From positions 1 to 8,541 of the forward strand of contig JAUPUC010000036.1 in the NCBI GenBank assembly GCA_030917745.1: a stretch of DNA of 8,541 nt, in the 5' to 3' direction. Of this stretch, positions 1-6,126 are shown in pieces; the stretch's first letter is position 1; each line of letters begins with the position of its first letter. The position numbers and the translations under genes were made by a program. The notes beneath the pieces are model-generated. The model did no database searches, was not told the origin of the DNA, and saw only the letters and a program-made list of their open reading frames with translations. The stretch comes from Patescibacteria group bacterium (lineage in GTDB: Bacteria > Patescibacteriota > Minisyncoccia > Moranbacterales > UBA1568).

Positions 1-1
1 C

Positions 2-193
2 GGGAGCATAGCGGGATCGTTCGTAATACTTCTGATAAGTTACCAGCCCTTGCCGGTTTGGGATCAATTATTGATGTACATCGCGCTGGCGCTGTGGAGT
101 CTTGCTCTCTACCTCATCGATAGCATTCTGCATCGAAAAACGGTCGAGGAATTTCAACGACATATCGCAAAGCTCCGAGAAGAGAACGTCTGA
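2..193 (+). CDS. C-terminal end of an unrecognised membrane protein (partial)
   Basis: The gene enters from the left edge, so only its last 63 codons are visible, ending at TGA 191-193. I do not recognise the family. The visible protein has a hydrophobic stretch at its very start (around SFVILLISY) and a second clear membrane helix around LLMYIALALWSLALYLI. A positively charged HRK follows and then an amphipathic, charged tail ending in KLREENV. The order helix, short polar loop, helix, basic cytoplasmic tail suggests an integral membrane protein with its C-terminus inside the cell. The same frame stays open for 70 more codons after the TGA, up to another TGA at 401-403 that lies just before a terminator, so the real C-terminus could be longer (see findings). 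Seen: frame and hydrophobicity. Inferred: membrane location. Function unknown. Confidence 0.6.
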   Translation, partial: GSIAGSFVILLISYQPLPVWDQLLMYIALALWSLALYLIDSILHRKTVEEFQRHIAKLREENV

Positions 194-408
194 AACGATA
201 CATCAGAAAAGAATCGATATTCTCGTCCTCTTCCGTCACAGTCACTGCCGCCCGACACCATCGCCGAGACATGGGCCGATGCGAGTAGGCTCACGGCCGA
301 CTCTGTCGGTGAGGCGTATTCTGGCATACGCCCAGTACCAACACCAAAAGCAACCCAGACGCCCCCGAGTTGTGAGACTCGGTTATCAAAACTCGCATAT
401 TGATTTAT

Positions 409-449
409 CGAGCAACAGGAAGACTTCTGTTGCTCGTTTTCTTTTTTTT
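409..449 (+). terminator. Strong Rho-independent terminator
   Basis: A perfect 10-bp stem, CGAGCAACAG (409-418) with CTGTTGCTCG (427-436), has an 8-base loop. It is followed by TTTT, one C and eight more T residues. It closes the transcript of the membrane protein gene entering from the left and insulates it from the promoter at 465. Confidence 0.88.
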
Positions 450-464
450 CAACACATCACATGA

Positions 465-492
465 TTGATGGATTGATAAACGGTCGTAGAAT
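465..492 (+). promoter_or_regulatory. Sigma-70-type promoter of a small RNA unit
   Basis: TTGATG (465-470) is separated by 16 bases from TAGAAT (487-492). The -10 box continues as TAGAATAGA, exactly as at the -10 box before the tandem pilB gene (2537). It sits just after a terminator and points into a stretch without an obvious gene, so it probably starts the short transcript described next. The predicted start is around 499. Confidence 0.5.
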
Positions 493-498
493 AGAGAA

Positions 499-638
499 GG
501 AGTATTTCTCTCCTCTGTTTTGTGGGCAATTCTAGGTGTTTGCGCGGCTCTTTTGGTCATATATCTCTCTCCCAAGAGAGGTCCGTGCGCCTCGCCTGTA
601 GAACAAAGTGAGAGAAGTTCAGTCTTTCTCTATTTTTT
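499..638 (+). ncRNA. Candidate small rod-shaped RNA (unrecognised family)
   Basis: This region without a confident gene folds into one long imperfect hairpin. The helices are nested: 506-512 with 610-616 (7 bp), 518-522 with 604-608 (one G-U), 530-534 with 599-603, 535-536 with 595-596, 542-545 with 587-590, 546-547 with 583-584, and 548-556 with 572-580 (9 bp, one G-U, loop of 15). A promoter lies directly upstream and a terminator ends it, giving a unit of about 140 nt. I looked for the SRP RNA signature (GGAAG / AGCAGCC), tRNA arms and 6S features and do not see them. The last bases overlap the 3' end of tsaE on the other strand, so some antisense action is possible. A 46-codon TTG-start frame (520-660) with a hydrophobic segment is the main alternative reading. 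The 3' strand of the outer helix is shared with the terminator stem, so the two folds exclude each other. Confidence 0.42.
611..638 (+). terminator. Rho-independent terminator of the small RNA
   Basis: AGAGAA (611-616) pairs with TTCTCT (626-631), with G617 able to extend the stem. The stem is followed by A and six T residues (633-638). The T tract lies over the last codons of tsaE on the opposite strand, so the two transcripts meet tail to tail here. Confidence 0.55.
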
Positions 639-1079
639 GTCGATACGAATTTCGCGATGAGTATCACTGCCTGTTTTCAAAGAGAGCGTGATGTCAATGC
701 GCGTATTCGACAAAAGCGCCTCGATCCGCTCCGGCCATTCAAGGAGGACAATCCCCTCCGGATCATCACACCATTCGGTGAAGCCGATTTTTTCAAAATC
801 TTCAGCCGTCTCCATACGATAGGCATCAGCGTGATAGATACGCCTTATACCATTTTGGGTTGGCTCTACTAGATGATATTCTTTCATCAACACAAAAGTG
901 GGACTCACAAAAGGAGGTCTTGCTCCGCAGGCCCGGAGTATCCCCTGAATGAAAGTCGTCTTACCAGCCCCCAGATCCCCACGGAAACAAACGAGCGTTC
1001 CGGGAAGAAGAAAGGTGCCGAATTCGAGTCCTACCTTTTGGGTTTCTTCGGCGGTGTGAGTGAGATATTGTTTTTCCAT
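630..1079 (-). CDS. tsaE: TsaE, tRNA t6A biosynthesis ATPase
   Basis: TsaE is the ATPase that works with TsaD and TsaB in the cytoplasm to put threonylcarbamoyl on adenosine 37 of ANN-decoding tRNAs. The 149-residue length is normal for the family. Visible motifs: Walker A GDLGAGKT (34-41), the family motif SPTFVLMKEY (59-68), the HADAYR segment with Asp85 (83-88; usually H-x-D-x-Y-R), and LLEWPE with Glu114-Trp115, the acidic/aromatic pair near the catalytic site. The ATG at 1079 is the only sensible start because the family begins with a short strand and the T-x-x-E-T motif (TAEET, 9-13) seen here. No Shine-Dalgarno is present; the start is preceded by a CTCTCT run. It is transcribed away from the DHH gene. 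tsaD and tsaB are not in the window. Confidence 0.95.
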   Translation of the reverse strand: MEKQYLTHTAEETQKVGLEFGTFLLPGTLVCFRGDLGAGKTTFIQGILRACGARPPFVSPTFVLMKEYHLVEPTQNGIRRIYHADAYRMETAEDFEKIGFTEWCDDPEGIVLLEWPERIEALLSNTRIDITLSLKTGSDTHREIRIDKK

Positions 1080-1156
1080 AGAGAGACGTACGTATATTCC
1101 TCTTCCCTTTTAGCTATACCAAAAAAATGTCTGTCCGTCGAACACTGCCTCCCAAT

Positions 1157-1186
1157 ATTCTAGGAAACAAGTCCTTCTTTTCCCAA
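1157..1186 (-). promoter_or_regulatory. Probable promoter of tsaE
   Basis: Read on the minus strand, TTGGGA (1186-1181), an 18-base spacer and TAGAAT (1162-1157) form a promoter, giving a leader of about 70 bases. TAGAAT is the same -10 hexamer used at 487 and 2537. A competing extended -10, TGGTATAGC on the minus strand (1121-1113), would give a leader of under 30 bases. Confidence 0.4.
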
Positions 1187-1227
1187 TATACAACGGTCAT
1201 ATTCAGGTAGTCATCTAGCACAGTCAT

Positions 1228-1256
1228 TTGACGTTTCGCTTTTCCCCTGCTAGGCT
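1228..1256 (+). promoter_or_regulatory. Promoter of the DHH-like gene
   Basis: TTGACG (1228-1233), a 17-base spacer and TAGGCT (1251-1256), with TGC just before the -10 acting as an extended element. The predicted start is about 1263, leaving a leader of roughly 40 bases. An 8-bp inverted repeat, GACGTTTC (1230-1237) and GAAACGTC (1278-1285), straddles the -10 and could be an operator. Confidence 0.6.
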
Positions 1257-1304
1257 GATTCCTTACCGTAAACGACTGAAACGTCCTCTGGCGTCTCCCA
1301 AATT

Positions 1305-2456
1305 ATGTCTCTTTCCCCCGACCAACAATTCCACGATCTCATCAAAAAATCCTCTCATCCGCTTATTTTATTGACTCCGTATCCCAGTCGCGATGATATG
1401 GCAGCGGCGCTTGCCCTCTCACTCTTCATCGAACGTCTTGGAAAATCAGTCACGCTGGCAGCTGATCGTATAGACACGACTCTCAATGAGCTCTCCTTTG
1501 TCGCAAGACCAAAAGAAGTCCTTTCTGCACTTTCCGGAGCCCGTGACTTTGTTCTTTCCTTCAATACCAGTTACAACAAAATCCTTGGTGTTCGTACGGC
1601 GCAAGAAGGTGATGAGTATCGTATTTATCTCACTCCCGAAAAGGGAACTATTGATCCGCGTGATTTTTCATTCATTCCAGCGCACTATCGTTTCGATGTC
1701 GCCATTATCATCGGTGCTCCCGATAAAGAACATCTCGGAAAAATTTTTGAAAATAATCCCGATATTTTTTACGAAGTACCGCTCATCAACATCGATACCA
1801 GCTCACAAAATGAGCTTTTCGGTCAGATTAACCTTGTTGATATCACTGCTTCATCAAAATCAGAAATCATCACCGAGCTCCTCGAACGAACCGTCCCCAC
1901 TTTCATCACCGAGCCTATCGCCGAAGCCCTGCTCTCCGGAATCATGTCAGCTACCGAAAGTTTCCAGAAAAAAAATACCACTCCAAAGGCGCTCAAGGCT
2001 GCAGCTGAACTCATCGGACACGGAGCCGACCAACAAAAAATCGTCCGGGCTCTCTATCGGACCGAACCACTCCCCCTCCTCAAACTTTGGGGACGAGCGC
2101 TTTCACATATTCGCTGGGATGAGAAGCATAAGCTCATACTCGCTCCCGTTTCACTCGAAGATCTGGTGCAATCTCGGGCACACACGCATGATCTATCGCT
2201 CGTACTGGAAAAAATCCGAGGAAGCTTTTCTCTCGCGACCACCTTTGTCTTATTTTTTCAGGAAAGCCCTGTTGCTATTCGGGTTTTACTCAAGTGTCAT
2301 AACACTGAAACACTCAACAAAATACATCTGTCCTTACACGAATCAGAAATCCAAGGTGATACGTTGGTGTTCTCTATTGCGGCGACCTCACTTGAAACCG
2401 CGGAGGTTTATCTCCAATCCCACCTCATACCACTCCTTGATCAGCCTGAAAATTAG
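1305..2456 (+). CDS. DHH/DHHA1-type phosphoesterase-like protein with degenerate active site
   Basis: The 383-residue protein follows the plan of the NrnA/RecJ-like DHH family (phosphodiesterases acting on short oligonucleotides, pAp or cyclic dinucleotides). An N-terminal DHH domain (about 15-220) and a smaller C-terminal DHHA1-like domain (about 275-375) are visible. The framework is there: LLTPYPSRDDMAAALAL (22-38) at motif I, Asp131 in a hydrophobic strand, INIDTSSQN (161-169) at the DHH motif with a following SS-x-SEIITELL (183-193), and GIMSATESF (212-220) at motif IV. The metal ligands are mostly missing: the motif I His and first Asp, both His of DHH (DTS instead) and the motif IV Asp. 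The C-terminal GGGH loop is also absent. I infer an inactive or altered, perhaps ligand-binding, protein. It has its own promoter and terminator and precedes the tandem pilB. The family call is by pattern only. Confidence 0.78.
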   Translation: MSLSPDQQFHDLIKKSSHPLILLTPYPSRDDMAAALALSLFIERLGKSVTLAADRIDTTLNELSFVARPKEVLSALSGARDFVLSFNTSYNKILGVRTAQEGDEYRIYLTPEKGTIDPRDFSFIPAHYRFDVAIIIGAPDKEHLGKIFENNPDIFYEVPLINIDTSSQNELFGQINLVDITASSKSEIITELLERTVPTFITEPIAEALLSGIMSATESFQKKNTTPKALKAAAELIGHGADQQKIVRALYRTEPLPLLKLWGRALSHIRWDEKHKLILAPVSLEDLVQSRAHTHDLSLVLEKIRGSFSLATTFVLFFQESPVAIRVLLKCHNTETLNKIHLSLHESEIQGDTLVFSIAATSLETAEVYLQSHLIPLLDQPEN

Positions 2457-2487
2457 GCATTCTATCTTGTGTTTCCTTTTCTCGTCT

Positions 2488-2511
2488 ATCAGCCCGTGTG
2501 GCTGATTTTTT
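2488..2511 (+). terminator. Rho-independent terminator after the DHH-like gene
   Basis: ATCAGCC (2488-2494) pairs perfectly with GGCTGAT (2500-2506) around a CGTGT loop and is followed by five T residues. It separates the DHH-like gene from the tandem pilB, so the two are probably not one operon despite their closeness. Confidence 0.82.
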
Positions 2512-2536
2512 CATTCCATAATTCTTCGTTGTGCGC

Positions 2537-2542
2537 TAGAAT
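2537..2542 (+). promoter_or_regulatory. -10 box of the tandem pilB promoter
   Basis: TAGAAT, extended as TAGAATAGA like the box at 487, lies 26 bases before the start codon, giving a leader of about 20 bases. No good -35 is seen; that position falls in and just after the T tract of the preceding terminator. Confidence 0.42.
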
Positions 2543-2568
2543 AGACTCAATCACAATACAAAAAAATT

Positions 2569-5500
2569 ATGGTAACGGTTGTTCAAAATGGCGGCATCGT
2601 CGATCCAAAAATTGAGAGGACCGCATTTATCCTCAAGAGACTCAGAGACTCCTCCATCGAGGAAGTGGCGTCACAACTCGCGCAGAACGCTGGTTATCCC
2701 TATATCGATCTGCACATTTTTCCTATTGGCTCAGAAGATGTCTTATTGATACCTGAAGAGACAGCACTGAAGCTTGGTATAGTTCTCTTTCACAAAAAAA
2801 ATCTTGAGGTTCGTTTTGCTCTCCTCGATCCGAATAATCAGGCGGCGCTCGACTTCATCGCCCAGATCAGTGACGAGCATGGCTGGGAGAGCGAAATATA
2901 TGTCGTCTCACAACCATCGTTTGATCGGGCAGCGGAACAATACAAACGTCGCACCTTCATCGACAACCTCGATCTCGTACGAGTATCCCTCACTGGAGAA
3001 GATCTTGACCAATTCGATCGTGATTTTGCACAACTCCTTTCCCTGAAAGACAGCCGCGATCTCAACACTTCTCGGGCCATGGAAATCATTCTTGCTGGAG
3101 CGAAAAAACTTGACGCGAGTGATGTCCATTTTGAAACAGAAGAGCATGCCACCCGACTCCGCTTTCGCATTGATGGTGTCCTGCAGGACATCGGTGATTT
3201 ACCAGAAGCGGTCTATCATCTCCTTCTTTCTCGCGTCAAAATGCTCGGGAAAATGCGCCTCAACATCAGAAAAGAAGCTCAGGACGGACACTTCTACATT
3301 GATATTGATGGGAAGCGTATTGATATTCGTGTCAACTCCATTCCTGGAAAACATGGGGAAAGTATCAACATGCGTCTTCTCTCCAGTGATGACATTATCG
3401 TCAACGTTAATGATCTTGGTTTACGCGGTCTTGCCAATGAACAAGTCATGAAAGAAATCCGCAAACCCCATGGCATGATTCTCAATACCGGTCCAACCGG
3501 ATCCGGAAAAACAACGACTCTCTACACACTTCTCTCTACTCTCAACGGCGCCGGAACCAAAATCATTACCATTGAAGACCCAATCGAGTATTCCCTTCAA
3601 GGCATCGTCCAAACTGAAGTTGCCAAAGATCGAAGTTATACTTTTGCTACCGCTCTCCGGGCCATCGTGCGTCAGGATCCCGATATCGTGCTGGTGGGTG
3701 AAATTCGAGATGATGAAACCGCTGATATCGCTATCAATGCCGCTCTTACTGGACACCTTCTCTTCTCAACTATCCATGCAAACTCCGCGGCCGCTGCGGT
3801 GCCACGCCTCATCGAACTCAGTGTCAAACCAACGCTGATTACCTCGGCCATGAATATTATTATCGCCCAGCGTCTGGTACGCAAACTCTGCACACACTGC
3901 CGCGTATCCTATGTGCCCGCCAAAGAAACATTCAGTTCCATCACCCGACTCATTTCAATCATCTCACCAAAAGCCAAAGTTTCTATCCCCAAAAATGTCG
4001 AGGAGCTCTGGCAAGCCAAGGGCTGCCAGCACTGTCACATGACTGGATATAAAGGGCGAATCGGTATTTTTGAGGTGCTTACCATGACTCCTGAAATCTC
4101 AGAGATTATCAACAACATGGGAAGTGAGGAGGAAATCTTCAAGATCGCTCTGGAAAATGGCATGATTACCATGACCCAAGATGGTATTCTCAAAGCACTC
4201 GAAGGCATCACTACCCTGGATGAAGTCTGGAGAGTAGCCGATCAAACCGAGATTCTCCAGAATATCTACGCCAAACTCATGCCGAGCTCGCTCTCTCGGG
4301 CATCCCTCGTGACAGAAACTCTTTACGCGGAAACAAAGCGCTCTCTTACTTCACTCCAATCTTTCGCTGAATTCGCCGAGAAACAAGATTCGAATCTTCG
4401 GCTCCCCACTTTGTTTGCGGCCGCTATCGCCATGAAAGCCGGAGACATCCATATCGAACCAAGTGAAACCACATTTGAAGTACGCTTTCGCATCGATGGT
4501 ATTCTCCAGACAGTCGCTTCATTCCCGCTCAACGAATACCCTGGTTTTATGGGCGAAATCAAACTCCTCGGTGGCCTCAAGTCCGGAGAAGTGGCCGGGG
4601 TGACCGATAGTCGTTTCTCCATTAACCTCGAACGAGCCAATGAAAATGTCGAGGGAAACAAGGTAGATATCCGCCTCTCTATCATTCTTGGTGGCTTCGG
4701 TGAGACAGTCGTTATGCGCCTCCTCAATCAATCGGTGACCAAACTTGATCTCGCATCCCTCAATATTCGCAAACAAAGTCTCGACCGGCTTTTAACCGCG
4801 ATCGACAAACCATACGGCATGATTCTCAATACCGGTCCAACCGGATCCGGAAAAACAACCACGCTGTATAGCGTCCTCGCTCGTCTCAATAAACCAGAAA
4901 TCAAAATCATTACGGTTGAAGATCCAATCGAGTATCAAATATCCGGTCTTCTCCAAACGCAAACCAATGACGATTCGGGATACACCTTCGCCACCGCCCT
5001 TCGAGCACTCATGCGTCAGAATCCGGATATCATTATGATTGGTGAAATTCGAGATAACGAAACTGCTGAAGCAGCGATTCAGTCTGCCTCTACCGGACAT
5101 CTGGTTCTCTCTACGCTTCATGCCAACTCAGCAGCCGGAACAGTCTCTCGACTTCTCAAAATGAATATCTCCCCGGATGACCTCGCCAATGCGAGTAATC
5201 TCTTCATGGCGCAACGCCTTGTTCGTCAACTCTGCAATCACTGCAAACAAGAATCACTCCCCACTCCCGAAGAACTGACTGCTATCGAATCAGTCATTCA
5301 ATCCCTCTCGCCAGTGAGCGGCGTCGATATCCCCGCCTCCCGAATGATTTGGCGTGAAGCTGGCTGTCCTGACTGCAACGGCACTGGCTACACTGGCCGG
5401 ATTACTATCGTAGAAGCACTTCCGGTCGACATTGAGATCCAAGAGCTCATCGGAAGAAGCGCTCTCGTCCACGAAATCGAAGAGCGAGCCATCGAACTCG

Positions 5501-5589
5501 GAATGATTACTATGGCGCAAGATGGAATCTTAGCCGTACTCGAAGGCCGCACTTCACTTGAAGAAGTAAAGCGGGTTACTGAAATTTAG
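2569..5589 (+). CDS. pilB: Tandem PilB/GspE: two secretion ATPase modules in one protein
   Basis: PilB/GspE proteins are hexameric cytoplasmic ATPases that drive assembly of type IV pili or type II secretion pseudopili; the usual length is 550-600 residues. This one has 1006 and carries two modules. Module 1 has an N-terminal MshEN-like domain (about 15-125, with IPEETALKLGI), an N2 domain starting near ASDVHFE (183-189), Walker A GPTGSGKT (308-315), EDPIEY, Walker B with GEIRD (377-381), His box GHLLFSTIH (395-403) and a four-cysteine site (C441, C444, C486, C489). Module 2 lacks the MshEN domain but repeats the rest: AGDIHIEP (624-631), GPTGSGKT (756-763), GEIRD (825-829), TGHLVLSTLH (842-851), and C889, C892, C933, C936. 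The ATPase cores are exactly 448 residues apart, with a linker around 545-600. Both look catalytically intact. Pilin, PilC and PilM-type partners are not in the window. A pseudo-hexamer of three chains is an inference. Confidence 0.93.
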   Translation: MVTVVQNGGIVDPKIERTAFILKRLRDSSIEEVASQLAQNAGYPYIDLHIFPIGSEDVLLIPEETALKLGIVLFHKKNLEVRFALLDPNNQAALDFIAQISDEHGWESEIYVVSQPSFDRAAEQYKRRTFIDNLDLVRVSLTGEDLDQFDRDFAQLLSLKDSRDLNTSRAMEIILAGAKKLDASDVHFETEEHATRLRFRIDGVLQDIGDLPEAVYHLLLSRVKMLGKMRLNIRKEAQDGHFYIDIDGKRIDIRVNSIPGKHGESINMRLLSSDDIIVNVNDLGLRGLANEQVMKEIRKPHGMILNTGPTGSGKTTTLYTLLSTLNGAGTKIITIEDPIEYSLQGIVQTEVAKDRSYTFATALRAIVRQDPDIVLVGEIRDDETADIAINAALTGHLLFSTIHANSAAAAVPRLIELSVKPTLITSAMNIIIAQRLVRKLCTHCRVSYVPAKETFSSITRLISIISPKAKVSIPKNVEELWQAKGCQHCHMTGYKGRIGIFEVLTMTPEISEIINNMGSEEEIFKIALENGMITMTQDGILKALEGITTLDEVWRVADQTEILQNIYAKLMPSSLSRASLVTETLYAETKRSLTSLQSFAEFAEKQDSNLRLPTLFAAAIAMKAGDIHIEPSETTFEVRFRIDGILQTVASFPLNEYPGFMGEIKLLGGLKSGEVAGVTDSRFSINLERANENVEGNKVDIRLSIILGGFGETVVMRLLNQSVTKLDLASLNIRKQSLDRLLTAIDKPYGMILNTGPTGSGKTTTLYSVLARLNKPEIKIITVEDPIEYQISGLLQTQTNDDSGYTFATALRALMRQNPDIIMIGEIRDNETAEAAIQSASTGHLVLSTLHANSAAGTVSRLLKMNISPDDLANASNLFMAQRLVRQLCNHCKQESLPTPEELTAIESVIQSLSPVSGVDIPASRMIWREAGCPDCNGTGYTGRITIVEALPVDIEIQELIGRSALVHEIEERAIELGMITMAQDGILAVLEGRTSLEEVKRVTEI
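3472..3515 (+). repeat. 44-bp exact direct repeat, copy 1 (Walker A of module 1)
   Basis: The 44 bases coding for GMILNTGPTGSGKTT are identical, including every synonymous position, to 4816-4859 in module 2. The two copies are 1344 bases apart, exactly 448 codons, and in the same frame. Confidence 0.95.
4816..4859 (+). repeat. 44-bp exact direct repeat, copy 2 (Walker A of module 2)
   Basis: Second copy of the repeat at 3472-3515. Codons on both sides differ quickly (for example ACG ACT CTC TAC against ACC ACG CTG TAT), so the exact match is limited to the P-loop and its lead-in strand. Confidence 0.95.
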
Positions 5590-5614
5590 AAAGAATCTCT
5601 TCTTCTCAGAAACG

Positions 5615-5647
5615 AAAAACTCCACTCAATAACGAGTGGAGTTTTTT
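5615..5647 (+). terminator. Strong Rho-independent terminator after tandem pilB
   Basis: AAAAACTCCACTC (5615-5627) pairs perfectly with GAGTGGAGTTTTT (5634-5646) around the loop AATAAC. The stem ends in a run of six T residues. The A and T runs on the two sides make it likely to work in both directions. Confidence 0.9.
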
Positions 5648-5663
5648 CAAACGAGAGAAAGAG

Positions 5664-5909
5664 CGTTTGATCTGTAGACAGGCCTCTCACATGGGAGCGA
5701 GAGGAAAGGAACAGTGTCGAGGAATAGCGCAGCCGAAACCACCCTACCCGATCTGGACAAATCCCGCGCCTCTTTGAGATATGAGTTTACTCTTACTCAC
5801 ACAAAAAGATTTCTCTCGAGAGAGAAATCCATCCCAAATAGGTGCGGGACATAAAGTTCCCGAGATCAGAGGCAAAGATAGAGACCTCCGATTGTCTACA
5901 GATCAAGCG
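5664..5909 (+). ncRNA. Candidate structured non-coding RNA, family not recognised
   Basis: The gene-free stretch between pilB and ruvB folds into a fully nested multi-helix structure. A closing stem of 17 bp (5664-5680 with 5893-5909, one G-U) encloses a hairpin at 5683-5688/5699-5704 and a helix GGAAC (5708-5712) with GTTCC (5856-5860). Inside that is an 8-bp helix CCCGCGCC (5763-5770) with GGTGCGGG (5841-5848). This in turn encloses hairpins 5782-5786/5795-5799 and 5808-5816/5821-5829 (9 bp, CGAG loop). A small hairpin GAGG/CCTC (5869-5872/5885-5888) lies on the 3' side. The closing stem is followed by a CTTCTTTT tract (5913-5920) on the plus strand. No clear promoter is visible upstream. 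It shares GAGGAAAG and CCAAATAGG with RNase P RNA but lacks the other universal RNase P bases; tmRNA and SRP signatures are absent. The strand is inferred from the T-rich tract. It could instead be a long ruvB leader. Confidence 0.5.
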
Positions 5910-5989
5910 ATCCTTCTTTTGTAAAACCAGAATTTTGGGACTCCGCCGAAGAGCTCAGACGCACAACGACTTTTTATGTTAGCATGGCT

Positions 5990-6017
5990 TTGATTTCTTG
6001 TCAAGTCGTGGTATTCT
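5990..6017 (+). promoter_or_regulatory. Possible promoter of ruvB
   Basis: TTGATT (5990-5995), a 16-base spacer and TATTCT (6012-6017) would give a leader of about 100 bases before ruvB. An inverted repeat ACGACTT (5966-5972) / AAGTCGT (6003-6009) overlaps it. The leader (6025-6126) holds no other feature I can support. Confidence 0.35.
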
Positions 6018-6126
6018 GTACCAGAAAGGATCTTCTTTTTCTTTTATTAAAGCCACAATTGAAGCATTTGGACTGAATCCCTCTCACAGTAAATCCCATC
6101 CATTATTAGTCAATATATCTCCCCCT

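Noticed and set aside
102..464. Open frame of 120 codons across the first gene's end and the terminator
   Set aside because: It overlaps the membrane protein C-terminus in another frame, runs through the strong terminator, and encodes an Arg/Ser-rich, low-quality sequence.
520..660. TTG-start frame of 46 codons with a hydrophobic segment (WAILGVCAALLVIYL)
   Set aside because: No ribosome binding site at a usable distance, it runs over the terminator and into tsaE, and T-rich DNA yields hydrophobic codons by chance. Kept only as the alternative to the small RNA.
1486..2505. 339-codon frame on the plus strand overlapping the DHH-like gene
   Set aside because: Ser/Pro/Lys-rich shadow in another frame of a gene with clear family motifs; it also runs into the terminator.
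5664..5909. RNase P RNA as identity of the structured RNA
   Set aside because: It has GAGGAAAG and CCAAATAGG, but the universal AGTCC after GAAAG, the ACAGAA...GGCTTA 3' strand and the P11/P12 motif are missing, and it is shorter than usual. A covariance search could overturn this.
5998..6126. TTG-start N-terminal extension of RuvB
   Set aside because: The added 43 residues do not resemble RuvB, and the ATG at 6127 gives the standard length.
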